This document shows positions 42,779-51,239 of a stretch of DNA of 53,122 nucleotides, one piece after another (position 1 is the first letter of the stretch; every line of letters begins with the position of its first letter). The notes under the pieces are model-generated. The model saw nothing but the letters and a program-made list of their open reading frames with translations, was not told the origin of the DNA and made no database searches. The translations under genes were made by a program, and so were the position numbers. The DNA lies in the NCBI GenBank assembly GCA_012974445.1, contig JAAXQG010000296.1, positions 1 to 53,122 of the forward strand, written 5' to 3'. The DNA comes from Desulfuromonadales bacterium. GTDB taxonomy: Bacteria; Desulfobacterota; Desulfuromonadia; Desulfuromonadales; JAAXQG01.

Positions 42779-43748
42779 ACAGGTACTGGGACATGATCGA
42801 CAAAAAGATGTGCTGGAGCGAGCCGTCAAGAGCGGACGACTGGCTCATGCCTATCTTTTTGAGGGCCCCGAAGGGGTCGGCAAGCGCCTGATGGCCTTAG
42901 CGCTGGTTCGAATGCTCTTCTGCGAGCAGGGCAACGGTTGCGGCGGCTGTGTTGTCTGTCGAAAGATCGACCACGGCAATCATCCTGACATTCACCAAGT
43001 CGAGGCCGATGGGACCATGATCAAGATCGAGCAGATCCGGGCCCTGCAACGCGAAGTCTCCTTCAAGCCCCTGGAGGCCCCCCGCAAGGTGGTCCTGATC
43101 GAAGGTGCTGACCTGCTCAACCAGGCCGCCGGCAACGCCCTGCTCAAGACCCTGGAGGAGCCCAGAGGCGACAGCCTGTTTCTGCTGCTGAGCTCCCGCC
43201 CCGAAGCGGTATTGAGCACCATTAGATCCCGGTGTCAGCGTCTTCGATTTTCGTCAGTCTCCCAGAAAGAGCTGCATCGCACCCTTCGCGACCGGCTCAA
43301 TCTTGAGGACACTCAGGCCCATCTGCTCGCGGCGCTCTCCGATGGAAGTTTCAAGAAAGCCTTCGGCAAAGATCAGGAGTTCTACCTCCAGACACGCAAA
43401 GACATTCTCAAAGCCGTCAGCGCCCTTTCAGCCGGAAGCATTATCCCTTTGTTCAAGTTGGCCGAGGAACTGGCCAAGGACAAGGAGCATCTGCCCGAAA
43501 CCATCGAAATACTTCTAGCCTTTTATCGTGATCAGCTACTGCTGCTTCACGGCCGCCCTGAAGAAGAACTGGTCAATATCGACCTGCTGGACAAGATTCA
43601 CAAAATGGCCGAGCGTGAGACCATCAACTCACTGCTTCAAAAACTTGAGGCCGTAAACCAGGCCCATATCCATCTGGGACGCAATGTCAATAAACAACTC
43701 ACCATGGAGGTGCTCCTGATGCGCCTGAGTGCGCCGAAGGCAGCCTGA
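42768..43748 (+). CDS. holB: DNA polymerase III delta' subunit
   Basis: MPFKQVLGHDRQKDVLERAVKSGRLAHAYLFEGPEGVGKRLMAL. Confidence 0.95.
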   Translation: MPFKQVLGHDRQKDVLERAVKSGRLAHAYLFEGPEGVGKRLMALALVRMLFCEQGNGCGGCVVCRKIDHGNHPDIHQVEADGTMIKIEQIRALQREVSFKPLEAPRKVVLIEGADLLNQAAGNALLKTLEEPRGDSLFLLLSSRPEAVLSTIRSRCQRLRFSSVSQKELHRTLRDRLNLEDTQAHLLAALSDGSFKKAFGKDQEFYLQTRKDILKAVSALSAGSIIPLFKLAEELAKDKEHLPETIEILLAFYRDQLLLLHGRPEEELVNIDLLDKIHKMAERETINSLLQKLEAVNQAHIHLGRNVNKQLTMEVLLMRLSAPKAA

Positions 43749-43761
43749 CAGAAATAACGAT

Positions 43762-44886
43762 ATGACTCCTGATGAAAAAACCAGCGACATTCAGATTGTC
43801 GCCGTAAAATTCCGCTCGGCTGGAAAGCTCTACGACTTCAAGGCGCAAGGACTCGGCATCTCCAAGGGAGACCAGGTCATTGTCGAAACGGACCGGGGCC
43901 GCGCCCTGGGCACTGTTGTCAACCCGCCAAGGTTGGAATCGGACGTAACGAATTCCGCGGAGCTCAAAGCGGTTGTACGCAAGGCAACCGAAGCCGATAT
44001 CGCCATGGCGCTGAACAACAAAACCCGTGAGCGCGAAGCGCACCTGATCTGCATGCAGCGGATTCGCGACCGCAAGATGGACATGAAACTCGTCCAGGCT
44101 GAATATCTTTACGACGGCTCCAAAATCATCTTCTACTTTACGGCCGATGGCCGTGTTGATTTCCGTGAACTGGTCAAGGATCTTGCCCATTCTTTTCACA
44201 CCCGCATCGAGATGCGCCAGATCGGTGTACGAGATGAAGCCAAGATGCTGGGCGGCCTCGGAGTTTGCGGGCGTGAGCTGTGCTGCAGCACCTTTTTGCG
44301 CAAATTCGACCCCGTTTCGGTCAAAATGGCCAAAGAACAGGGGCTGGCATTAAACCCCAGTAAAATTTCCGGTCAATGCGGGCGACTGCTGTGCTGCCTG
44401 GGCTATGAATACAAGACCTACTGTTCCATGCGTAAAGACATGCCCAAGTGCGGGACCAAGGTCTGCCATTGTGGCAGCACCGCGGAAGTCATCGGCCAGG
44501 ATGTCATCGGCCAGAAGGTGACCCTGCGAAAATCGGACAAGGAGATCGTCAAGGTCCCGATCAGTGAACTCGGCGACGCTCCCACGACACCGGAAAAAAA
44601 GCAGGTCAAGGAATCGCCTGCCTCGCCTGCCCCCAAACGCGAGCAGCAGACGGAGAAGACCGAAAGAAAGCCTCGTCCGGCCAAGAACCGCCCCCGCCCG
44701 CAGGGACGGGACCGTAAGAAGCCGCAGGAAGGCGAAAAAGCAGAGATCAGCGCACCCCCCCCAAAAATCAAGGCGCCTGAGCCGATTGCCCCGAAGCCTG
44801 AACCCGCCAGCGAAGCTCCAGACAAGGAGTCGACGAAGCCCCGTCGTCGCAGGCCACGCCGCCGCAAACCGAGGACCGAGTCATGA
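43762..44886 (+). CDS. ricT: PSP1-domain protein RicT (YaaT-like) with basic low-complexity C-terminal tail
   Basis: GVRDEAKMLGGLGVCGRELCCSTFLRKFDPVSVKMAKEQGLALNPSKISGQCGRLLCCLGYE. Confidence 0.93.
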   Translation: MTPDEKTSDIQIVAVKFRSAGKLYDFKAQGLGISKGDQVIVETDRGRALGTVVNPPRLESDVTNSAELKAVVRKATEADIAMALNNKTREREAHLICMQRIRDRKMDMKLVQAEYLYDGSKIIFYFTADGRVDFRELVKDLAHSFHTRIEMRQIGVRDEAKMLGGLGVCGRELCCSTFLRKFDPVSVKMAKEQGLALNPSKISGQCGRLLCCLGYEYKTYCSMRKDMPKCGTKVCHCGSTAEVIGQDVIGQKVTLRKSDKEIVKVPISELGDAPTTPEKKQVKESPASPAPKREQQTEKTERKPRPAKNRPRPQGRDRKKPQEGEKAEISAPPPKIKAPEPIAPKPEPASEAPDKESTKPRRRRPRRRKPRTES

Positions 44887-46409
44887 GCCAGCGTTTCTAC
44901 ATCACCACTCCGATTTTTTACGTCAACGATGTCCCGCACATCGGTCACGCCTATACGACGCTGGCCTGCGACGTTATGGCCCGATACAAGAGAGCCAGGG
45001 GGTTCGACGTTGCCTTTCTTACCGGAACGGATGAGCACGGCCAGAAAGTTGAAAAAGCGGCCCTGGCCAACGGGGAAACTCCTCTAGAGCTGGCCGACAG
45101 GGTCGTCAAGCGCTTTCAGTCGCTCTGGGAAAAACTCAACATTTCCAACACCGATTTCATCCGTACGACTCAGGAGCGCCACAAGAAGGGTGTTCAGCAC
45201 TTCTTCCGCGAGGTCCAGGCCAAGGGAGACATCTATCTGGGCGAATATGAAGACTGGTACTGCACCCCTTGCGAGACCTTCTGGACGGAAAAGCAGCTCA
45301 TGGACAACTGCTGCCCCGACTGCGGCCGCCCCACGGAGAAAATCAAGGAATCGTCGTACTTCTTTCGCATGAGCAAATACCAGGACCAGCTGGTACGCCA
45401 CATCGAAGAGAATCCTGACTTCATCCAGCCCCGGAGCCGTCGCAACGAGATTCTCAATTTCATCAAGGATGGCCTGCGCGACCTGTCCATCTCGCGCACT
45501 TCCTTTTCCTGGGGAATTCCTGTCCCCGGGGATGAAGCCCACGTTATCTATGTCTGGTTTGACGCTCTGACCAACTATCTTACGGCGCTGGGTTACCCGC
45601 AAGATGAATCGGGAGACCTCGCTGCCTTCTGGCCCGCCTGCACCCATATCATCGGCAAGGACATTACGCGATTCCATACCGTCTACTGGCCGACCTTCCT
45701 GATGGCTGCAGGATTGCCTCTGCCCCAGAAGGTCTTCGCCCACGGATGGTGGACCGTCGAGGGCAAGAAGATGAGCAAGAGCCTCCAGAACGCGATTGAG
45801 CCCAATATGCTCATCGACAAGTACGGCGTGGATCAGGTGCGCTACTTCCTTATGCGAGAAGTCCCCTTCGGCCTGGACGGAGATTTCTCCCACAGCGCCC
45901 TGGTCCATCGGATCAATTCGGATCTCGCCAACGATCTTGGCAATCTGGTCAGCCGCTCCACGGCCATGCTGAGCAAGTACTTCGGGGGCGCCCTACCGGC
46001 GGCTAACTCCCAGACCGACGTCGACGATAATTTCATCGCTCGCTTTCCTGCAGCCATTGCAACCTTTGACCAGCAGATGGAGGATCTGGCCTTCAATAAG
46101 GCACTGCAGACTCTCTGGTCTCTGGTCAGTGCCGCCAACAAATATATCGACGACTCAGCCCCCTGGGCCCTGGCCAAGGATGAGTCCAACCGGGAGCGAC
46201 TCGGCTCGGTGATGTACAACCTGATCGAGGCGGTACGCCTGATCGGCCTTCTTGTTACTCCTTTCATGCCGGATACGGGAGAGAAGATCAGGAAGACCCT
46301 CTCCCTGCCCGAAACCGACAGCATCCAGGGACAGGACAGATGGGGGGTTCTCATCCCGGGGGCCCATATCGAAAAAGCCACTCCCCTGTTCCCCCGTATC
46401 GAGAGCTAG
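44883..46409 (+). CDS. metG: Methionyl-tRNA synthetase (no C-terminal tRNA-binding domain)
   Basis: FYITTPIFYVNDVPHIGHAYTTLACDV...KKMSKSLQN. Confidence 0.97.
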   Translation: MSQRFYITTPIFYVNDVPHIGHAYTTLACDVMARYKRARGFDVAFLTGTDEHGQKVEKAALANGETPLELADRVVKRFQSLWEKLNISNTDFIRTTQERHKKGVQHFFREVQAKGDIYLGEYEDWYCTPCETFWTEKQLMDNCCPDCGRPTEKIKESSYFFRMSKYQDQLVRHIEENPDFIQPRSRRNEILNFIKDGLRDLSISRTSFSWGIPVPGDEAHVIYVWFDALTNYLTALGYPQDESGDLAAFWPACTHIIGKDITRFHTVYWPTFLMAAGLPLPQKVFAHGWWTVEGKKMSKSLQNAIEPNMLIDKYGVDQVRYFLMREVPFGLDGDFSHSALVHRINSDLANDLGNLVSRSTAMLSKYFGGALPAANSQTDVDDNFIARFPAAIATFDQQMEDLAFNKALQTLWSLVSAANKYIDDSAPWALAKDESNRERLGSVMYNLIEAVRLIGLLVTPFMPDTGEKIRKTLSLPETDSIQGQDRWGVLIPGAHIEKATPLFPRIES

Positions 46410-46464
46410 AGAAGAGCCGGCCGCAGGATTATGTCTGCGACGAAAGACTGTAAAAACTGACCTC

Positions 46465-46491
46465 AAAGGGGCGCCGCTGGCGCCCCTTTTT
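46465..46491 (+). terminator. AGGGGCGCC-GCT-GGCGCCCCTTTTT hairpin after metG
   Basis: Perfect stem plus U-tract. Confidence 0.85.
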
Positions 46492-46509
46492 CACTCGGGA
46501 GCCAGATTC

Positions 46510-47898
46510 ATGACAACACTGCCCCTGCTCATCGACACACACGCCCACCTTGACGGAGACCGGTTTGCCGAAGACCTTGATGAGGTTCTTGCCAGAGCCG
46601 TGCAGCAGGGAATCAGCCATATCATCAGTGTCGGCTGCGACCTCAACAGCTCCAGAGCCGCCCTTGATCTTGCCCTCACGCACGAGTGCATTTCGGCCAG
46701 CGTCGGTGTTCACCCTCACGACGCAACCGACGTTGACGAGGCCTGCCTGAGGGAACTGAAGCACCTGGCGGCCTCTTCCCCCAAGGTTGTCGCCATCGGA
46801 GAAATCGGCCTCGATTACTTCCGCAACCATAGCCCCCGTGAGGTTCAGCAGCAGGTTTTTCGCCAGCAGATCGCCCTGGCCCGCGAGCTGAAATTGCCGA
46901 TTATCGTTCACGATCGCGATGCCCACGAGGACATTCTCAAAATCCTGCGCGAAGAGCAGGCCTCCGAAGTCGGCGGGGTCATTCACTGCTTCTCCGGCGA
47001 TATCGCCATGGCGCGTCAGTGCATCGACCTGGGCTTCTACATCTCCTTTCCCGCCACCATCACCTATCCGAAAAACGAAGAGCTACGCGAAGTCGTACGC
47101 GCCATCCCCATCGATCATATGCTGGTGGAAACCGACTGCCCCTACCTCTCCCCCCAGCCCCTTCGGGGCAAGCGCAACGAACCATCCTTCGTGCGGCACA
47201 CCGCCGAGATGATCGCCAAGGTCAAGGGACTCACCCCCATGGATGTGGCGAGAATCACCACGCGCAACGCCTTCGATCTGTTCGGTGTCGGCCAAGCGGA
47301 CCAGAGCGCAAAAATCGCCTACCCCATCCGCGACTCCCTCTACCTCAACATCACGAACCAGTGCACCAACGCCTGTGTTTTCTGCGCAAAATTCAAGGAT
47401 TTCGTCGTCAAGGGGCACGAGCTCAAACTGGACCATGAGCCCAACTTCGATGAGGTCATTTTAGCCATGGGGGATATTGAGCCCTACAGAGAAGTGGTCT
47501 TCTGCGGATACGGAGAACCCCTCATACGCCTGGATCTGGTCAAGGAGATCTCCCGCTGGCTCAAATCAAAGGGGAAGAAGGTACGGATCAATACGGACGG
47601 ACAGGCCAGCCTGCTGCATGGCCGCAACATACTGCCCGAACTCGAAGGGCTGGTTGACGAGCTCTCCGTCTCCCTCAACGCCCCTGACGCCCCGACCTAT
47701 CAACAAATCTGCCAGTCCCGTTTCGGGGAACAGAGCTTCGAAGCCGTCTGCAATTTCCTTCGGGCCGCGCCGCACCATATCCCCCTGGTCACCGCCAGCG
47801 CCGTCACCTACCCGGGGGTTGATATCGATGCCTGCCGGCGCCTGGCCCAGAGCCTGGGCGTCCAGTTCCGGGAGCGCGAATATAATGAAGTCGGCTGA
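46510..47898 (+). CDS. TatD-family deoxyribonuclease fused to a C-terminal radical SAM domain
   Basis: TatD residues HAHLD, GEIGLDYF, HCFSGD, ETDCPYL in residues ~1-260; CTNACVFC (CxxxCxxC) and GYGEP in C-terminal half. Confidence 0.93.
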   Translation: MTTLPLLIDTHAHLDGDRFAEDLDEVLARAVQQGISHIISVGCDLNSSRAALDLALTHECISASVGVHPHDATDVDEACLRELKHLAASSPKVVAIGEIGLDYFRNHSPREVQQQVFRQQIALARELKLPIIVHDRDAHEDILKILREEQASEVGGVIHCFSGDIAMARQCIDLGFYISFPATITYPKNEELREVVRAIPIDHMLVETDCPYLSPQPLRGKRNEPSFVRHTAEMIAKVKGLTPMDVARITTRNAFDLFGVGQADQSAKIAYPIRDSLYLNITNQCTNACVFCAKFKDFVVKGHELKLDHEPNFDEVILAMGDIEPYREVVFCGYGEPLIRLDLVKEISRWLKSKGKKVRINTDGQASLLHGRNILPELEGLVDELSVSLNAPDAPTYQQICQSRFGEQSFEAVCNFLRAAPHHIPLVTASAVTYPGVDIDACRRLAQSLGVQFREREYNEVG

Positions 47899-48116
47899 CA
47901 AAACTCAATTCATACAGTGACAAAATTGGGCGCAAAAAAGCAGATCCATCCTCTGGGCACCGGCCCCCTGCCTCATTTCGCTGCACCCGGCCCCCATCGG
48001 GCCCGGCACAGAAGCAGACAAGCCTGATGATGGCTTGCAGATTGCAGCCAAATAACTCCCGAAGGACTGTAGAAAACAGCGATTAATCATCCCCAACGTT
48101 GGAAGGAGATAGCAAC

Positions 48117-48935
48117 ATGCCCATCAAAGCACAGAGCCTCATTGTTCTGGCCCTCGCCCTGGCACTTTCAGGCTGCGGAGACTCCAATGTTTTCAGCAGT
48201 ATGGCCGATGATTCAAGCAGCGCGGCGAAAACGCAGCAGGGACTCGACGCCCTGAACTCAGAGGATTACTCCGAAGCGATCACAACCTTCGAGGCCCTGA
48301 ACAACCAGAACCCCGACGATCCGGAAATCATCAAGTATCTGGCCAGCGCCTATGTGGGCAGTACAGGATTTGACGTACTTGACCTGGTCAATATCCTTGC
48401 TGAAGCCGATGAAAGCGGCTCCAATGACGACCGGGACATGTTCGAGACCATCGGAGATCTTTTTGATGGAGACCAGGACGGGATCATCTCGGATTTGGGC
48501 ACCAAGATAGACATGGTCAATCAGGCCATTGACCTTCTCGCACCAGCAGGTATCCCCAGCCAGGAGGCAGAATTCCAAGCGGGTCTCTACTCAGCGGTGC
48601 AGGCCGTACTGGTCACCTCAAGCATCCTCGATGGCGCCAACATCGATACCGTCAGCGACTCGGATGTCGACAGCCTGGTCCCAGCCAACTTCAACGGCAA
48701 TTCAGAGATTCTCGACCCGGCTACCGGACTGCCTTTGACCAATGGGCAACTGCTTAACAAGTCACTGGCCGTCGCCACTCAGACAAAAGACAGTCTGCTG
48801 GAAGGCTTGGCAGATGGCGAAGACCGCAACAACCTGGGTGAAGATTTTGATGAGTTCCTGAGCGACATCGGCTATGTAGATGAAAACGATCCGGTCATCG
48901 AAACCGACTTGGTCACATATCTCAAGCAAATCTGA
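48117..48935 (+). CDS. Acidic lipoprotein with N-terminal TPR-like segment
   Basis: Signal peptide and lipobox LALSGCGDSN; TQQGLDALNSEDYSEAITTFEALNNQNPDDPEIIKYLASAYVG. Confidence 0.85.
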   Translation: MPIKAQSLIVLALALALSGCGDSNVFSSMADDSSSAAKTQQGLDALNSEDYSEAITTFEALNNQNPDDPEIIKYLASAYVGSTGFDVLDLVNILAEADESGSNDDRDMFETIGDLFDGDQDGIISDLGTKIDMVNQAIDLLAPAGIPSQEAEFQAGLYSAVQAVLVTSSILDGANIDTVSDSDVDSLVPANFNGNSEILDPATGLPLTNGQLLNKSLAVATQTKDSLLEGLADGEDRNNLGEDFDEFLSDIGYVDENDPVIETDLVTYLKQI

Positions 48936-48986
48936 AGCTGCCTCTAAATATTATATTTTCTGCTTTTTTCTTCAGGAGGATACTGC

Positions 48987-50072
48987 ATGAAGCGTCTTAT
49001 CCCACTTGTCTGTCTCTTGTCCTTCGCCTCTTCGGCCTTTGCCGTCGAACTCCCCCACTTCTTTGAGGGCGTTCGCCCCCTCGGGATGGGGGGTGCCTTC
49101 ACCGCCGTTGCCGATGATGAAAATGCGCTTTTCTATAACCCCGCTGGTCTCAGTCGCGTCGAAGAGTGGGGCATGGGATTGATCAACCCCCTGATCGAAT
49201 CAAGCGAGAACAGTTACGACTTTTCCAAGGAAGCCGAGGACACCGACTTCGACTCAGACGCAGAAGTAGTTCAGCTGCTTCGAAACAATCTGGGCGAGAC
49301 CATGCATGTGCGGGCGGCAGTGTTTCCCCACTTTGTTATGCCCAACTTCGCTATCGGCGCCCTGGGACAGGTCAAGGCAAACCTCGAAGCCCGCAATCCC
49401 GCATTCCCCGAGATGGCCGTCGATGCCATAGCTACCGCCTCAGGCCATGTGGGCTACGGGCATGGTTTTGACAAGATCGAATTCAGCGGACTGCCCGCCC
49501 TCTCCGGAACCCTTCGCATCGGCGGCGGAGCAAAGTACGTCTCTGCATCCAAATATCTGCAGATCTATGACGCTGCCGACATCGCCGACCCTAATTTCGA
49601 AGATCAGGTCGAAGATGACAAACTGGACGGTTCAGGCTTCGGTCTGGACGTAGGAGCCATGTACACGCTGGATCTTCCCCTCGCGCCAACCCTGGGCCTC
49701 ACAATCCTGAATGTTGCCGATACAGATCTCGGCGAGGCGGGTGAACTTCCCCAGCAGATCAATATCGGGGTTTCCATCAGTCATGACTTCGGCATCGCCA
49801 AGGTGACGGGGGCTGCCGACTACCTGGATCTCACCGACGAGCTGGAGCAGGACAGCGACAGCTTCAAGCACATCCACATGGGGGTCGAGGCTAAATTCAA
49901 AAAAATCCTCTCCCTGCGGGCTGGCCTCTCCCAGGGGTACGGCAGCTTCGGCGCAGGTCTTGACTTCAAACTGCTCAAGATTGAATACGCGAACTACGCC
50001 GAAGAGCTCAGCAGCTTTGCCGGCGGCAAAGTCGATCGCCGCCACGTAGCCCAGGTTTCCCTGGGCTGGTAA
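48987..50072 (+). CDS. TraF/PorV-like outer membrane beta-barrel protein
   Basis: Signal peptide; FFEGVRPLGMGGAFTAVADDENALFYNPAGLSRV motif of the PorV/FadL/TraF_2 type; C-terminal VAQVSLGW. Confidence 0.8.
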   Translation: MKRLIPLVCLLSFASSAFAVELPHFFEGVRPLGMGGAFTAVADDENALFYNPAGLSRVEEWGMGLINPLIESSENSYDFSKEAEDTDFDSDAEVVQLLRNNLGETMHVRAAVFPHFVMPNFAIGALGQVKANLEARNPAFPEMAVDAIATASGHVGYGHGFDKIEFSGLPALSGTLRIGGGAKYVSASKYLQIYDAADIADPNFEDQVEDDKLDGSGFGLDVGAMYTLDLPLAPTLGLTILNVADTDLGEAGELPQQINIGVSISHDFGIAKVTGAADYLDLTDELEQDSDSFKHIHMGVEAKFKKILSLRAGLSQGYGSFGAGLDFKLLKIEYANYAEELSSFAGGKVDRRHVAQVSLGW

Positions 50073-50094
50073 ACCCGAGTTTCAAAGCACAACC

Positions 50095-50131
50095 AACCCC
50101 GCGGAGTTCCAACACTCTGCGGGGTTTTTTT
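50095..50131 (+). terminator. CCCCGCGGAGT-N-ACTCTGCGGGGTTTTTTT terminator
   Basis: Stem with U-tract after the TraF-like ORF. Confidence 0.9.
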
Positions 50132-50287
50132 ATTTCCCCGCAAGCGAGTCCTGTTCTGGACAAGGGCTGATGCGCCATGTATCATTAGCCACTTTATAAA
50201 TGCGTATTTCCTCTTTGAACTTAAAAGGATAATGCCTCCTTATTTCGGCATTCATCCTCCTTATGACCCAATGACGGCAGGACGACC

Positions 50288-51226
50288 TTGTCCCTCTATT
50301 TGAACATCATCCAAAAATACTCATGGATACTGATCCTCGTTCCTCTGGCACTGCTGGGGGGAAGCCTGGGCAATCTTGCTGCAACACTTATCGGCTCGGC
50401 TATCGCCCCTTCAGAACAGCTGATCGAGAAGGCCAGCCCAGGAGCAGCGACGGCACGCAATATTGAGCGCATCCAGTCCTACCAGAGCATTCAGGACCGC
50501 AACATCTTCAACTCAGAATCTACCCGAAGCACTCGCCCCATGACTCAGACAGAGCCCCGGTTGTCCACGGCAGCATCCACGGCAGCATCCGGAAGCTCAA
50601 GCAGCGAAAAGTTGAAGCTGCGGGGTACGGTTTCCGGCGGCGGGATTCCCCTGGCCCTGATCCAGGTCGCTCAGGAAAGTCAGACCTATCGCCTGGGCGA
50701 TACCACTCCCGGCGGTGCAACGATCATCGAGATCGGCAGAAAATGGGTCATTTTGCACTATGACGATGGCCGCAAGCTGCGACTGCAGCTGCCCGAGGAA
50801 GGTGATTCTGCCCCTGGGGTTCCGACGCAAACCAGACAGCCCCCATCTTCGAAAAAGGCTCAAGGAAACAACCTCTATGCCTGGCCCCAAATCGTATCCA
50901 CAGGAGAAAACAGCTGGCGCATTGCCAAGGACGAGGCCAACAAAGCGCGATCCAATCTGAGCGAACTGCTCAAACAGGCTCGTCTCGTACCCCGGACCAT
51001 CGACGGTAAAACCAATGGTTTCACTGTGGCGATGATTCGCCCCGGATCCTTCCTGGCAGCCCTGGGGATCAAACGCGGCGATACCATCATCGGCGTGAAC
51101 GGTCTGGAGCTCGACGGTCCGGAAAAAGCCCTGCAGGTTTTCCAGCAACTGCGTGAAGCCAGGGAGCTCAACCTGTCTCTGGTACGCGCCGGTCAGAACA
51201 TGACCTTCGAGTATGAAATTGATTAA
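50288..51226 (+). CDS. gspC: Type II secretion protein GspC (HR + PDZ domains), TTG start
   Basis: N-terminal TM, KLRGTVSGGGIPLALIQV (HR), C-terminal PDZ MIRPGSFLAALGIKRGDTIIGVNG. Confidence 0.92.
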   Translation: MSLYLNIIQKYSWILILVPLALLGGSLGNLAATLIGSAIAPSEQLIEKASPGAATARNIERIQSYQSIQDRNIFNSESTRSTRPMTQTEPRLSTAASTAASGSSSSEKLKLRGTVSGGGIPLALIQVAQESQTYRLGDTTPGGATIIEIGRKWVILHYDDGRKLRLQLPEEGDSAPGVPTQTRQPPSSKKAQGNNLYAWPQIVSTGENSWRIAKDEANKARSNLSELLKQARLVPRTIDGKTNGFTVAMIRPGSFLAALGIKRGDTIIGVNGLELDGPEKALQVFQQLREARELNLSLVRAGQNMTFEYEID

Positions 51227-51239
51227 GGAGGACTTTTCA

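Noticed and set aside
47899-48116. Possible c-di-GMP/GEMM riboswitch upstream of the lipoprotein gene
   Set aside because: I could not find the conserved GEMM core; only a short GC hairpin (GGCCC-CCATC-GGGCC) is visible
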